The notes under the pieces were generated by a model. That model was not told where the DNA came from and made no database searches. It worked only from the letters and a program-made list of their open reading frames with translations. Both the position numbers and the translations under genes were made by a program. From positions 1 through 64,000 of the forward strand of contig CAJJAT010000001.1 of assembly GCA_905182175.1 (NCBI GenBank): DNA of 64,000 nt, written 5' to 3'. Source of the stretch: Flavobacteriales bacterium UBA1494. Lineage in GTDB: Bacteria; Bacteroidota; Bacteroidia; Flavobacteriales_E; Vicingaceae. The number at the start of each line of letters is the position of its first letter. The first letter of the stretch is position 1. Shown piece after piece: positions 32,006-42,046 of the stretch.

Positions 32006-33937
32006 ATGATTAATATTACTTTGCCCGATGGCTCTGTTAGAGAATATGATACTGGAGCAACTGCACTTGATGTAGCTAAAAGCATTAGTGAAGGATTAGC
32101 TAGAAATGTATTGGCTGCTAAATTAAACGGTGAAGTTATTGATGCTTTCAGACCTATTGAGTCCAACGCTAACTTGCAATTACTAACGTGGAACGATGAC
32201 CAAGGGAAAGAAACCATGTGGCACTCATCGGCCCATATTCTGGCAGAAGCTTTAGAAGAACTGTACCCCGGAATAAAACTAGGAATAGGACCTCCTATTG
32301 AAAATGGATTTTACTACGATGTAGATGCAGGAGATACAATTATTACCGAAGGAGACTTGGTGAAAATTGAAAAGAAAATGATTGAATTAGCCCGGCAGAA
32401 AAACGAATTTTCACGAAAAGAAATCTCAAAAGCAGAAGCTATAGCACACTACAAAGCCAAAGGCGATGAATACAAACTAGACTTGTTGGAAAGTTTAGAC
32501 GATGGAACCATTACTTTTTACACTCAAGGAAACTTCACAGACCTTTGCAGAGGACCGCACATTCCGAATACAAGCTTTATCAAGGCAATTAAACTTTTAA
32601 GCCTTGCCGGAGCATATTGGAGAGGTGACGAAAAAAACAAACAATTAACTCGTATTTATGGAATTACCTTCCCAAAAGCAAAAGAGTTAACCGCGCACTT
32701 AGAATTGTTAGAAGAAGCAAAAAAGAGAGACCACAGAAAGCTTGGCAAAGAACTAGACCTTTTTACATTCTCAAAGAAAGTGGGACAAGGTTTACCACTT
32801 TGGCTGCCAAAAGGCGCTATGTTGCGAGAACGTTTAGAGAACTTCATGAAGAAGGCTCAATTGGAAGCAGGTTACCTGCCGGTTATTACACCACACATAG
32901 GAAGCAAAGAATTATACGTTACTTCAGGCCACTATGCTAAATATGGTGCAGATTCATTCCAACCCATTACAACACCGAATAGTGGTGAAGAGTTTTTATT
33001 GAAACCAATGAATTGTCCTCACCATTGCGAGATTTATAAGTCTAGACCTAGATCGTATAAAGATTTACCGATTCGTTTTGCAGAATTTGGTACCGTTTAT
33101 AGATATGAGCAAAGTGGCGAATTGCACGGTTTGACACGAGTTAGGGGGTTTACTCAAGATGATGCTCACCTATTCTGCCGTCCGGAACAAGTAGAAGATG
33201 AATTTAAGAAAGTTATTGAACTAGTGCTCTATGTATTTAAAGCATTAAAATTTGAAGAGTTTACGGCTCAGATTTCATTAAGAGACAAAGAAGACAAAGA
33301 AAAGTACATCGGAAGCGATGAAAATTGGGAAAAAGCTGAGCAAGCAATTTTAAATTCTGTCAAGGGGTCAGGTTTAAAAACTGTTGTAGAGTACGGAGAA
33401 GCTGCTTTTTACGGCCCTAAGTTAGACTTTATGGTAAAGGATGCTTTAGGTAGAAAGTGGCAGTTAGGAACCATTCAAGTAGATTACAACCTACCTGAAA
33501 GATTTGAATTAGAATATGTTGGAAGTGATGATCAACGCCATAGACCAGTAATGATTCACAGGGCTCCATTTGGTTCATTGGAACGTTTTGTAGCCGTACT
33601 AATTGAGCATTGTGGCGGTAATTTTCCCCTTTGGTTAACACCTGATCAAATCGCGATATTACCACTTAGTGAAAAATATAATGAAAACTGTAAAGAGGTT
33701 TTAAATCTGCTAAATAAATACGATATTCGCGGTTTCGTAGATGACAGGAATGAAAAAGTAGGTAAAAAGATCCGTGATGCAGAAGTATCTAAGGTTCCCT
33801 ACATGTTAATCATCGGCGAAAAAGAGATAGAAAATGGCACACTTGCTGTAAGAAAACACGGAGAAGGTGACATTGGAACGATGAAAGTGGAAGAATTTAC
33901 TGCTCTCATTAAAAAAGAAATAGAAGAATTAGTTTAA
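32006..33937 (+). CDS. thrS: Threonyl-tRNA synthetase
   Basis: This 643-aa class II synthetase charges tRNA-Thr. The start at 32006 ([17 protein letters not shown]) begins with the TGS domain as in other ThrRS; the ATG at 31967 lies upstream of the likely promoter element. Next come the editing domain ([17 protein letters not shown], with HxxxH) and the catalytic core with motif 2 ([19 protein letters not shown], then [11 protein letters not shown]) and zinc ligands in MNCPHHC. The C-terminal anticodon-binding domain (from about residue 540) includes the motif [12 protein letters not shown]. It heads the conserved thrS-infC-rpmI-rplT operon. Confidence 0.97.
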   Translation: MINITLPDGSVREYDTGATALDVAKSISEGLARNVLAAKLNGEVIDAFRPIESNANLQLLTWNDDQGKETMWHSSAHILAEALEELYPGIKLGIGPPIENGFYYDVDAGDTIITEGDLVKIEKKMIELARQKNEFSRKEISKAEAIAHYKAKGDEYKLDLLESLDDGTITFYTQGNFTDLCRGPHIPNTSFIKAIKLLSLAGAYWRGDEKNKQLTRIYGITFPKAKELTAHLELLEEAKKRDHRKLGKELDLFTFSKKVGQGLPLWLPKGAMLRERLENFMKKAQLEAGYLPVITPHIGSKELYVTSGHYAKYGADSFQPITTPNSGEEFLLKPMNCPHHCEIYKSRPRSYKDLPIRFAEFGTVYRYEQSGELHGLTRVRGFTQDDAHLFCRPEQVEDEFKKVIELVLYVFKALKFEEFTAQISLRDKEDKEKYIGSDENWEKAEQAILNSVKGSGLKTVVEYGEAAFYGPKLDFMVKDALGRKWQLGTIQVDYNLPERFELEYVGSDDQRHRPVMIHRAPFGSLERFVAVLIEHCGGNFPLWLTPDQIAILPLSEKYNENCKEVLNLLNKYDIRGFVDDRNEKVGKKIRDAEVSKVPYMLIIGEKEIENGTLAVRKHGEGDIGTMKVEEFTALIKKEIEELV

Positions 33938-33943
33938 TTAATC

Positions 33944-33960
33944 AGGAGGACCAAGAAATA
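33944..33960 (+). promoter_or_regulatory. Perfect Shine-Dalgarno and AUA start of infC
   Basis: AGGAGG (33944-33949) is followed after 8 nt by ATA (33958-33960), in frame with IF3. No ATG, GTG or TTG in this frame would give a full-length IF3. IF3 discriminates against such codons, so an AUA start permits autoregulation as with AUU in E. coli. Confidence 0.75.
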
Positions 33961-34506
33961 GCACGACATCAGCGCCCCAGAAGATTTGTACGGAAAGAAG
34001 ATCCGCACAAAATCAACGAAAAAATTTCTGCAAAAGAAGTTAGATTAGTTGGAGAGAAAGTAGAACAAGGAGTTCTATCCATAGAAGTTGCCTTAAAATT
34101 GGCTCAAGATGCAGAATTAGATTTGGTTGAGATATCGCCAAACGCATCCCCGCCAGTTTGTAAGATAATTGATTACAAGAAATTCTTGTACGAGCAAAAG
34201 AAACGCCAAAAAGAGATGAAATCTAAGGCGGTTAAAGTAATTATCAAAGAAATCAGATTTGGTCCCAATACAGATGATCATGATTATGAATTTAAGCTGA
34301 AACATGCTCAAAAATTCATTGCTGAAGGTTCTAAGATAAAGTCTTACGTATTCTTTAAAGGTCGTTCCATTCTATTTAAAGATAAAGGACAAATTCTATT
34401 ATTAAAGTTTGCACAAGCACTTGAGGAAATTGCAACCGTAGAGTCCATGCCTAAAATGGAAGGTAAGAGAATGATCATGATGATTGCTCCAAAAAAGAAA
34501 AAGTAA
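33958..34506 (+). CDS. infC: Translation initiation factor IF-3
   Basis: This 182-aa factor binds the 30S subunit and proofreads the start codon. Reading from the AUA at 33958 gives the complete N-domain ([20 protein letters not shown], then [16 protein letters not shown]). The linker and C-domain follow ([54 protein letters not shown]). A start at the in-frame TTG 34099 would cut off the whole N-domain and is rejected. The gene begins 20 bp after thrS and is followed by rpmI. The non-AUG start with a strong Shine-Dalgarno, rare in this phylum, marks autoregulation. Confidence 0.93.
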   Translation: MARHQRPRRFVRKEDPHKINEKISAKEVRLVGEKVEQGVLSIEVALKLAQDAELDLVEISPNASPPVCKIIDYKKFLYEQKKRQKEMKSKAVKVIIKEIRFGPNTDDHDYEFKLKHAQKFIAEGSKIKSYVFFKGRSILFKDKGQILLLKFAQALEEIATVESMPKMEGKRMIMMIAPKKKK

Positions 34507-34535
34507 ATAAGTTTAATTCAATACATATAGTACAC

Positions 34536-34733
34536 ATGCCAAAAATGAAAACGACCTCAAGCGCGAAAAAGCGTTTTAAAATTACAGGGTCAGGAAAAAT
34601 CAAAAGAAAGCATGCTTTTAAAAGTCACATTTTGACCAAAAAAGCTAAAAAAAGAAAGAGAAACTTAACCGCAGCGACATTGGTGCATAAGGCTGACCAG
34701 TCTAACATCAAATTGCAACTGTGCATGAAGTAG
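34536..34733 (+). CDS. rpmI: 50S ribosomal protein L35
   Basis: This 65-aa, very basic protein starts [20 protein letters not shown], the standard L35 N-terminus, and continues [19 protein letters not shown]. It is normal length. It sits 29 bp after infC and about 100 bp before rplT, a wider gap than in E. coli, which may house the L20 regulatory leader. Confidence 0.97.
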   Translation: MPKMKTTSSAKKRFKITGSGKIKRKHAFKSHILTKKAKKRKRNLTAATLVHKADQSNIKLQLCMK

Positions 34734-34835
34734 AACCTTTCTGGTTATCGTAAATTTAAAATAACAAAACCCGATATATCGCACGAGTAAAAGTGTTTTT
34801 TAGTAAACCGCGATACATCAAAAAACGAAAAAGAA

Positions 34836-35180
34836 ATGCCAAAAGCAACAAATTCAGTAGCTGCAAAAGCTCGTAGAAAAAAAGTCCTCAAGCAGGCAAA
34901 AGGTTACTTCGGAAGAAGAAAAAACGTTCACACTGTAGCTAAAAACGCAGTAGAGAAAGCTGGCGTATATGCATACACAGGAAGAAAGCTTAAGAAAAGA
35001 AACTTCAGAGGTTTATGGATTCAAAGAATTAATGCCGCTGTAAGATTGCACGACATGTCTTACTCTGAATTCATCGGTAAAATGGCTAAAAAAGACATTC
35101 AATTGAATAGAAAAGTATTAGCTGACCTTGCAATGAACGATGCGAAAGCATTTGAAGCAATTGTTAAAGCCGTAAAATAA
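34836..35180 (+). CDS. rplT: 50S ribosomal protein L20
   Basis: This 114-aa, basic, normal-length protein reads [20 protein letters not shown], then [20 protein letters not shown] and [20 protein letters not shown]. It is an early assembly protein of the 50S subunit and in other bacteria the repressor of its own operon. It is the last gene of the thrS operon, closed by a terminator 30 bp on. Confidence 0.98.
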   Translation: MPKATNSVAAKARRKKVLKQAKGYFGRRKNVHTVAKNAVEKAGVYAYTGRKLKKRNFRGLWIQRINAAVRLHDMSYSEFIGKMAKKDIQLNRKVLADLAMNDAKAFEAIVKAVK

Positions 35181-35210
35181 TTACAAACCTCTGTAATTAA
35201 ACTTATTTAG

Positions 35211-35249
35211 AAACTCCTTCCCCTTGTGGGTGAAGGAGTTTTTTTTTGC
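35211..35249 (+). terminator. Intrinsic terminator of the thrS-rplT operon
   Basis: AAACTCCTTC pairs with GAAGGAGTTT around a loop, with nine T residues after it. Confidence 0.9.
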
Positions 35250-35270
35250 TAAAAACAGTATTTTATCCCA

Positions 35271-36475
35271 TGACAAAAAGATTAAAAATAGCCTGTACTC
35301 CATTTCTTTTATTGTTCTTGCTGTGATCTTTTTGAGCTTTGAGTTCTTCAGATCAGGAGATTTTGATATTTATCCAGAAGCACCAGCAGACCTATTTTCA
35401 TCAGAAAAAATTTTTCATAAAAATATGGCACTCTTCCTACTTTACTTTATTTTGGAAACCCTTTTTTTACCTCAATTTTAAGACCTTTTACGCTCCGCCC
35501 GTTTCATATATCATCATTCATTTAGAAAATCCTAAATCTATTCCTACTATTTAAAATTTTTCAATTTATAGAGAAATTACTTTTTCAATCACATTTAAAA
35601 AATGCCATAAAGTCGAGAGCAATGTTACTTTTAATGTTTGGATCTTTCTTTTTGGTATAAAGTATACTTACACCTTGTACAACTTACTATTGTTATTTTA
35701 TTTCAATGCTTTGAGTCTTTTTATGAAAGGTTTAGCCATGTGTTTTAAGCTTACTCCTATTGTCTTTCTGCCCTATATTATTTACAATCAACAGTGTATA
35801 GGTTTTAATAGTACCTTAGTTGTCTTATTCACTGCAATCATTATTCCCGGTATATATGTTGGTTAGGAGCCCAACCTTACACTGTGGCAAAATTGGTTTA
35901 ATGCGCTTACACCTGAAAACCCGTACTGGGCTACTTTTGATATGAATAATAGAAAAAAACATGGAATTAGTGCTTGGTTGTCAACTCTGTTTATTGCAGA
36001 TATCGAAAATAATGTTATTCACTTTACACACAGAAGAAATTTAATTGATTTTGGTTACACTGCAACAAAGCACCTAATTTATGGAGGAAGAATTACTTTA
36101 ATACTACTAACGTTCTACTTTCTTAAAAATCGAAGAGAATCAGACATTCAGTTAAAGTTATTTTAGGAATAGAGCTATTTGTTTTTAGTTGTACCACTAT
36201 TCTTTCCGCAACAAAGACTCTACAATTTCTTATTTTTAGTTCCTGTATTGAGTTACATCGTCGCCTTTCAAATTAAAAAAGACACCGTGAAGAAAAACGT
36301 AACATGGGAATTGTTCTTGTTATTCTTTTTAATGCTTTTATTTAATCTAGAAATACTAATTGGTACATTCAGAAAATACTTGTGGTACCACAAATCCATG
36401 ACCTGTGCTACATTTTTATTATTAGAATTATTATTGTACTGTAAAGCAATAAAGTTTGAAGAAATAACTGAATAA
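35271..36475 (+). pseudogene. Decayed GT87 (DUF2029) membrane glycosyltransferase
   Basis: Fragments in three frames line up as one protein: FFRSGDFDIYPEAPADLF, then FKLTPIVFLPYIIYNQQ, FNSTLVVLFTAIIIPGIYVG, LTLWQNWFNALTPENPYWAT, KHGISAWLSTLF and FPQQRLYNFLFLVPVLSYI. The order and motifs (GDFDIY, KLTPxxFLPY, QNWFNALTPEN, HGxSAWL) are those of GT87/DUF2029 polyprenyl-phosphate-mannose-type transferases with many membrane helices. At least four stops and several frameshifts interrupt it, so no full-length protein can be made. Enough sequence remains to suggest fairly recent loss. Confidence 0.7.
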
Positions 36476-36607
36476 CTCAGACTAAACAAACTAGTGTAAT
36501 ACAGTTATATATTGAACGATACAGAACAATATAAATATAGAAGTGTAAGAAGTAAATAGTTCCGTTAATATTCGCATATTTGCTACAATTGCATAAAAGC
36601 ATTATCT

Positions 36608-36904
36608 ATGAGTATACCTAACAAACCGAGGGTGGTGACAGCTTTTGAAAAACTGGACACCTCAGTTCAGCACCAAATCAAACTAGAGTATCCTGAAGGA
36701 TTTAGTCAACACCTAATCAGCTTTGTTAATAAGGATGGTGTAGAAGTTAGTGCATTAAGATTTGAGTCTGACAAGAAAATTTATCTAATTAAAATGTCAC
36801 TAACTATGGCGGAACAACTGATTGATGAGGATGAAGATTACGATGAAGAAGGTAATTTAACAGAAGATGCTAGAGACGAGTACGAAGATGAGGAGATAGA
36901 TTAA
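36608..36904 (+). CDS. Small conserved acidic protein, function unknown
   Basis: This 98-aa cytoplasmic protein has an N-terminal compact domain (KPRVVTAFEKLDTSVQHQIK, LISFVNKDGVEVSALRFESD) and a strongly acidic tail (about 72-98, EDEDYDEEGN...). Its stop overlaps the next start by one base (TAATG), so it is co-transcribed and coupled with the secreted protein gene at 36904. I recall similar short proteins in flavobacteria but no function. Confidence 0.65.
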   Translation: MSIPNKPRVVTAFEKLDTSVQHQIKLEYPEGFSQHLISFVNKDGVEVSALRFESDKKIYLIKMSLTMAEQLIDEDEDYDEEGNLTEDARDEYEDEEID

Positions 36905-37440
36905 TGCGGTATTTATTTACTGCTGTATTTCTAATTGTTTCAGCCTTTATTTCAGCTCAAGGGGTTTATCCACTCCACCCATCCGTTGGCGACACGATAG
37001 ATTTAAATGAGAAGTTAGACTATTCTTTATTTCCGAAAGTTGATAATAATAATTTCATCTATGCGGTAATAGGTTTTAACAATGACAATTTTGAACTATA
37101 TACATTACTTGAAGAAATTGTTGATGAAGAGACCGGATTAGTGCTATCATATCGAGACTCTTTAATTCTTAAACAAGAACAGATTATTGAAGAACAGCAA
37201 AAAATTCAGAAAATAAACGAATACTTCCATTATTTAGCTGAAGAAGCCAAAAAGCCAAAACAAAAAGAAAGTTTTCCCGTTTTGGAAAGGAAGATTCCGG
37301 TACGATTTGAGGGTCCAATTGCAGAAAGAATGAAAAAAGAAGCTCGAATGAAAACGAGACTTGCAGAGGACGAACGAATGATGAACGATTTTAAAATGGG
37401 GATGCGACCTCGAGAAATGCGATTAGATTTTCGAAGATGA
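36904..37440 (+). CDS. Secreted/periplasmic helical protein, intact copy
   Basis: This 178-aa protein has a signal peptide (MRYLFTAVFLIVSAFISAQ). The mature N-terminus is GVYPLHPSVGDTIDLNEKLD, followed by a strand region, a coiled coil (about 85-120, DSLILKQEQIIEEQQKIQKI) and a basic, Met/Arg-rich tail (ERMKKEARMKTRLAEDERMM). A second, broken copy of the same gene follows at 37615-38142. It is coupled to the 98-aa gene upstream. The YPLHPSVGDTIDL motif may be a short family signature. The function is unknown. Confidence 0.65.
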   Translation: MRYLFTAVFLIVSAFISAQGVYPLHPSVGDTIDLNEKLDYSLFPKVDNNNFIYAVIGFNNDNFELYTLLEEIVDEETGLVLSYRDSLILKQEQIIEEQQKIQKINEYFHYLAEEAKKPKQKESFPVLERKIPVRFEGPIAERMKKEARMKTRLAEDERMMNDFKMGMRPREMRLDFRR

Positions 37441-37614
37441 GTTGGCCTATTTATTCTAACCATGAATCTTGTTAAAATAACAGCAGATATACTAGAATTT
37501 TTAAATGGTGGCAAAGGCTCAAATTACAGCTAGTACAATTAAATAATTTTTGCTTTGACAATAAAAAAGGCTGAGACAAACAAGAAATTAATTTAAAATT
37601 TTAAAGTCTCCGTC

Positions 37615-38142
37615 ATGACGTATTCCCTATCCTTGACCATACGGTTATTTTACACTTTCTCAATAGAGCAAAATAGTTATCCCTTGCACCCTTCTGCAGG
37701 AGGTACTATCGATTTAGAAGAAATAATCGACTATTTTCAGTTTGCAATTATTTCAGAAAAAGAATTTAATTTTGCAACTATAACATCTAATAATTTAAGT
37801 TTTATGTCAATAAAAATAAAAATTAATAAACTCTTGAATGGACTATCTGAACAGTTCGTGGACTCCATAGTTATTAGGTGAGAATACCTCATTCATTAAC
37901 AACAAAAGATTCAAGAAATGTAAATCTATTACTTCAGTTTAGTTAAAGAAAAATAACACAGCAAAACGAGAACAATGAAATTTTAGAGGAGAAGATTCCC
38001 ATTCAATTTGGATACCTCAAAATCAACGAATGATAATAAAATAAAAAGAGTTCGACATTGTCGATTTGATGAGACAAAGTTGATGAATGAATTTGAAACG
38101 GTCATAAGACCTACAAAAGTTGAACTAGAAGATACAAAATGA
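37615..38142 (+). pseudogene. Decayed tandem copy of the secreted helical protein
   Basis: The first part reads SYPLHPSAGGTIDLEEIIDY, homologous to YPLHPSVGDTIDLNEKLDY of the intact gene. The middle is broken by stops. The end reads EEKIPIQFGYLKINE and then LMNEFETVIRPTKVELEDTK before TGA at 38140-38142, matching ERKIPVRFEGP...MMNDFKMGMRPREMRLDF. Both ends of the duplicate are thus present in order, with internal stops. Its stop overlaps the rlmI-like start (ATGA), so the original gene was probably coupled to that methyltransferase. Confidence 0.75.
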
Positions 38143-39344
38143 ATTACCCAACTATAGTTTTAAAACCAAAAAGAAGCGAAAGCTTAAGAAGAAGGCACCC
38201 TTGGGTTTTCTCAGGAGCGATTGATAAGATATTGCTCACTGAAGAGGAGGAAGATTTACAAGAAGGAGACTTAGTAGAGGTAGTCGATTCAAATGAGAAG
38301 CCTCTTGGAGTTGGTCATTTTGCTGAAGGAAGCATAGCTGTAAGGATGATTACTTTCAAAAACGAGAAAATTGACGAATCTTTTTGGGAACAAAAAATTC
38401 AAAATGCATATAATCTGCGTATCGAATTGCAACTAGCCAAGTCAGATATAACAACCTGCTACCGCTTGATTCATGCAGAAGGTGATGGGTTACCCGGCTT
38501 AATAGTAGACATTTACGACAAAGTAGCTATTGTGCAAGCACATAGTCTTGGCTTTGCAAATTCCTTGCAACACATAACTACCGCAATTAAAACTGTTATG
38601 AGTGATTGCATCAGGGCAGTTTATTCTAAAAGTCAAAAAACACTTCACCAGCAAGGTGAAATAGGCGTTGAAGATGGATATTTATATGGAAACGAAAAAT
38701 CTCCACAAATCGTTTTAGAGAACGGGCTGAAATTTGAAATTGATTGGATAAATGGTCAGAAAACAGGGTTTTTTATTGACCAGCGTTTAAATCGTGAGTT
38801 GTTGAAAACGTATTCAAGAGGCAAAAAAGTACTAAACACCTTTTGCTACTCAGGTGGGTTTAGTGTGTATGCTTTAGCAGCCGGAGCCACTGAAGTGCAT
38901 TCAGTAGACAGCTCAGCAAAAGCAATCGCTTTAGCAGATAGAAATGTAGAAATCAATTTTGGTAAAGTCAAACACCATCAAAGTTTTGCAAAAGATACAT
39001 TGAAGTTCTTAAACGAAACCACAGACACTTACGATACAATTATATTGGATCCTCCTGCTTACGCCAAAAGCAAGAGTGCGCAGCATAAAGCAATTCAGGG
39101 CTATAAAAGACTTAATGCAAAAGCATTTTCCATGATTAAAAAGGGTGGAATATTATTCACTTTTTCTTGTAGCCAAGTAGTTGATCGAAAATTGTTTGAA
39201 AATACGATTATGGCTGCTGCTATTGAAGCTAAAAGAAATGTAAAAGTACTGCATCATTTGTCACAACCAGCGGACCATCCAGTTTCAATTTTTCATCCTG
39301 AAGGTGAGTATTTGAAGGGCTTAGTTCTTTACGTCGAAGAATGA
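38139..39344 (+). CDS. 23S rRNA (cytosine-C5) methyltransferase, RlmI-like
   Basis: This 401-aa SAM-dependent enzyme has an N-terminal PUA domain (about 1-75, SLRRRHPWVFSGAIDK), a central insert (IGVEDGYLYGNE) and a Rossmann domain (VLNTFCYSGGFSVYALAAGA, ILDPPAYAKSKS). The catalytic cysteine sits in FTFSCSQVV. The length equals that of RlmI (about 396 aa), which makes m5C1962. The ATG overlaps the stop of the decayed gene upstream and its stop overlaps the MATE gene start, so the order RlmI-MATE-fmt is one transcript. Confidence 0.9.
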   Translation: MNYPTIVLKPKRSESLRRRHPWVFSGAIDKILLTEEEEDLQEGDLVEVVDSNEKPLGVGHFAEGSIAVRMITFKNEKIDESFWEQKIQNAYNLRIELQLAKSDITTCYRLIHAEGDGLPGLIVDIYDKVAIVQAHSLGFANSLQHITTAIKTVMSDCIRAVYSKSQKTLHQQGEIGVEDGYLYGNEKSPQIVLENGLKFEIDWINGQKTGFFIDQRLNRELLKTYSRGKKVLNTFCYSGGFSVYALAAGATEVHSVDSSAKAIALADRNVEINFGKVKHHQSFAKDTLKFLNETTDTYDTIILDPPAYAKSKSAQHKAIQGYKRLNAKAFSMIKKGGILFTFSCSQVVDRKLFENTIMAAAIEAKRNVKVLHHLSQPADHPVSIFHPEGEYLKGLVLYVEE

Positions 39345-40672
39345 AAAAAGCCATTTCTTATAAAAACATTTGGACTGTATCGTATCCAATTATATTAAGC
39401 GGAGTAGCTCAAAACATTGTAAATGTTACCGACACTGCCTTTCTAGGTCGTTACGGTATGGTAGAATTGGGAGCGGCCGGTAATGCAGGTATATTTTACA
39501 TGGTGTTAATGATGGTTGGCCTAGGTTTTACTATTGGTTGTCAAATTATTATAGGGAGAAGAAACGGGGAAGAAAACTATCAGGAAATAGGAAGTCTTTT
39601 TAATGCAGGCCTCTATTTTTTAATTCCTGCTTCAATCCTACTTTTTGTTTTTGTCAAACTATTTTCCACTCCAATCTTAGGGGCCATCGTTGCCTCTGAA
39701 AACATTCTTCAAGCCTCTAAAGATTTTTTACAAGTTAGAACTTACGGACTATTCTTCGCCTTAATAAATTTCTTATTTATAGCATTTTACACAGGTATCA
39801 CCAAAACAAAAGTATTGATCAATGCCACTTTCATTCAGGCAATGGTGAACGTCGTGCTAGATTACATTTTAATTTTCGGAAAATTTGGCCTACCCGAAAT
39901 GGGCATAAAAGGAGCTGCATTAGCATCGGTAATTTCTGAAATTGTGGCTCTCCTCTACTTTATGTATTACATGAAAGTCAAAACTGACATCAGAAAATAC
40001 AAACTACTAGAAGACTTCAATTTTAATATTAAAAAGCAGGCAAGAATATTGAAAATAGCCGGACCAATAATGCTTCAAAATTTTATGGCGCTGAGCACTT
40101 GGCTTAGCTTTTTTATGATCATAGAGCAAATTGGAGAACAAGAATTGGCTATTTCTCATATTATTAGGAGTATTTACATGGTAGTAATGATTCCTCTATT
40201 CGGATTCAGTTCAGCTGCAAGCACACTTGTTTCGAACTTAATGGGAGAAAAACGAGTAAATGAAGTAACGTTATTGGTCCGTCGAATTGTAGCACTTAGT
40301 GTGTCTACAACTGCCGTTTTTATACCAATTTTACTTTTATTCCCGAGACAAATTATTAATATTTACACTACTAATTTAAGTCTCATAACCGGCTCTATGA
40401 ATCTTTTACCTATTATCTGTGGCGCAATGTTATTCTTTAGCATTGCATTTATCGTATTTTCATCGGTAACTGGCACCGGAAAAACATTGGTTACTTTAGG
40501 CATAGAGATTACAAGTATTAGTATATACTTAACAACAGCGTACTTATGCGCAATAAAGTACAAGCAACCGCTTACAATTGTTTGGAGTACGGAATTTATA
40601 TACTTCGGTATTATGGGATTACTAGCAATTTTGTATCTAAAATGGGGAAAATGGAAAAACAGCACGATTTAA
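39341..40672 (+). CDS. MATE-family multidrug efflux protein
   Basis: This 443-aa inner-membrane protein has 12 predicted helices in two halves of six, with the family start SYKNIWTVSYPIILSGVAQN and NVTDTAFLGRYGMVELGAAG. It exports drugs or metabolites using Na+ or H+. The start overlaps the RlmI stop (ATGA), and the last 22 bp overlap the 5' end of fmt. The length matches DinF/NorM-type members of Bacteroidetes. Confidence 0.9.
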   Translation: MKKAISYKNIWTVSYPIILSGVAQNIVNVTDTAFLGRYGMVELGAAGNAGIFYMVLMMVGLGFTIGCQIIIGRRNGEENYQEIGSLFNAGLYFLIPASILLFVFVKLFSTPILGAIVASENILQASKDFLQVRTYGLFFALINFLFIAFYTGITKTKVLINATFIQAMVNVVLDYILIFGKFGLPEMGIKGAALASVISEIVALLYFMYYMKVKTDIRKYKLLEDFNFNIKKQARILKIAGPIMLQNFMALSTWLSFFMIIEQIGEQELAISHIIRSIYMVVMIPLFGFSSAASTLVSNLMGEKRVNEVTLLVRRIVALSVSTTAVFIPILLLFPRQIINIYTTNLSLITGSMNLLPIICGAMLFFSIAFIVFSSVTGTGKTLVTLGIEITSISIYLTTAYLCAIKYKQPLTIVWSTEFIYFGIMGLLAILYLKWGKWKNSTI

Positions 40673-41604
40673 GAATTATATTCATCGGCACACCTGATTT
40701 TGCAGTTGAAAGCTTAGACGCTTTAATTGCGGCAAATAAAAATGTTGTTGCTGTTATTACAGCACCGGATCGAAAGTCCGGTAGAGGTCAGAAAATAAAC
40801 ACCTCTGCTGTAAAAAACTATGCTTTACTTAAAGGTATTCCTATTTTACAGCCAACCAATCTGAAAAATGAACGATTTTTAGAGGAGTTAGCTTCTTATA
40901 GAGCCGATTTACAGATTGTAGTAGCCTTTAGAATGCTACCGGAAACTGTCTGGAATATGCCTTCGCGCGGGACTTTCAACTTACATGCGTCATTACTACC
41001 AAACTATAGAGGTGCTGCGCCTATTAATTGGGCTATCATAAATGGTGAGCGAGAAACAGGAGTAACGACCTTCTTCTTAAAGCATCAAATTGATACAGGG
41101 AATATTATTCTGCAGGAAAAGGTAAAAATTACTCCCAATGAAACGGCAGGAAGCCTGCACGACAAATTAATGAAAACCGGAGGTAATTTGGTTGTTAAAA
41201 CAGTTAGTGCTATTCAACAAAACAACATTTCTACTGTAGCTCAGCCTGAAAGTGAATCCAATGAGGCACCTAAAATTTTTAAAGAGGATTGCAGAATTGA
41301 CTGGAAGTCAACTAGTGAATTAATAGATCGTCAAGTAAGAGGTTTGAGTCCCTACCCTACTGCTTGGACAAAAATCAGTTTTAATGACGAACAAAAAGAG
41401 CTAAACTTTAAGATTTTCGACATATCTGTTCTCGAAGAAAACTCTATGGCTGAAGGGGAAATTAAGGTAAACGAGAGAAGGTTATTTGTGGGCACAAAAA
41501 CCAGCGATTTAGAAATTTTAGACTGCCAGCTAGAAGGAAAACGAAAAATGACCGCAAAAGAATTGATAAATGGCTTTAATTTTCAAAACACAGAGTTCAA
41601 TTAA
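40651..41604 (+). CDS. fmt: Methionyl-tRNA formyltransferase
   Basis: This 317-aa enzyme formylates initiator Met-tRNA using 10-formyl-THF. It starts MEKQHDLRIIFIGTPDFAVE (ATG at 40642 or 40651). The catalytic region has NLHASLLPNYRGAAPINWAI with the SLLPxxRG motif and the Asn-His pair, followed by TGVTTFFLKHQIDTGNI. The C-terminal OB-like domain starts near 205 (DCRIDWKSTSELIDRQVRGL). The start lies inside the end of the MATE gene, an unusual overlap of 22 bp that suggests tight packing. Confidence 0.95.
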   Translation: MEKQHDLRIIFIGTPDFAVESLDALIAANKNVVAVITAPDRKSGRGQKINTSAVKNYALLKGIPILQPTNLKNERFLEELASYRADLQIVVAFRMLPETVWNMPSRGTFNLHASLLPNYRGAAPINWAIINGERETGVTTFFLKHQIDTGNIILQEKVKITPNETAGSLHDKLMKTGGNLVVKTVSAIQQNNISTVAQPESESNEAPKIFKEDCRIDWKSTSELIDRQVRGLSPYPTAWTKISFNDEQKELNFKIFDISVLEENSMAEGEIKVNERRLFVGTKTSDLEILDCQLEGKRKMTAKELINGFNFQNTEFN

Positions 41605-41628
41605 ATTTCTTTCTATTAATTTCGTGTT

Positions 41629-42039
41629 ATGAACTCCGCTAAAAAAATCTTTCTTTTCTTCACTCTTTTATACTCTTTAAGTTCAATCTCTCAAAAGAGA
41701 ATTGAGGTGTTAGAAACCCTGGACGATTTAGGATTTTGGTCTAAAAACGTAATCTCGGTTTCATCTGATAGTAATTGTAGTACCTTTTTAATTTCGGTTA
41801 CAGATAAAATAAAATCTCATTACCATTCTTGGCACACTGAAAATTTATACGTCATAAGTGGATCTGCAGAAATGAAATTGGCAGATAGTACGCTCACAAT
41901 TAAAACAGGAGACTTAATTGTAATTCCTCCGAATACGATCCACTCAATAAAAGTTAAGACAATGGAAAAATTTCAACTAATCTCTATTCAATCGCCTGAA
42001 TTTAAAGGTAAAGATAGGGTTTGGGTAAAAGAAAAGTAA
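41629..42039 (+). CDS. Exported cupin-domain protein
   Basis: This 136-aa protein has a signal peptide (residues 1-22, FLFFTLLYSLSSISQ) and a single cupin barrel. The first motif is KSHYHSWHTENLYVISGSAE (metal ligands H, H, E). The second is GDLIVIPPNTIHSI (H). It probably binds a metal and a small molecule in the periplasm. It is downstream of fmt by 24 bp and converges with msrA. The enzymatic role is not assignable. Confidence 0.75.
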   Translation: MNSAKKIFLFFTLLYSLSSISQKRIEVLETLDDLGFWSKNVISVSSDSNCSTFLISVTDKIKSHYHSWHTENLYVISGSAEMKLADSTLTIKTGDLIVIPPNTIHSIKVKTMEKFQLISIQSPEFKGKDRVWVKEK

Positions 42040-42046
42040 CCTTTCT

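Noticed and set aside
34734-34835. L20-binding pseudoknot leader between rpmI and rplT
   Set aside because: The gap is suggestive and has short CGATA repeats, but I could not derive a convincing pseudoknot by eye.
40546-40650. Upstream extension of fmt to 40546
   Set aside because: It lies fully inside the MATE gene and adds residues absent from the family; the start at 40651 (or 40642) matches known Fmt proteins.
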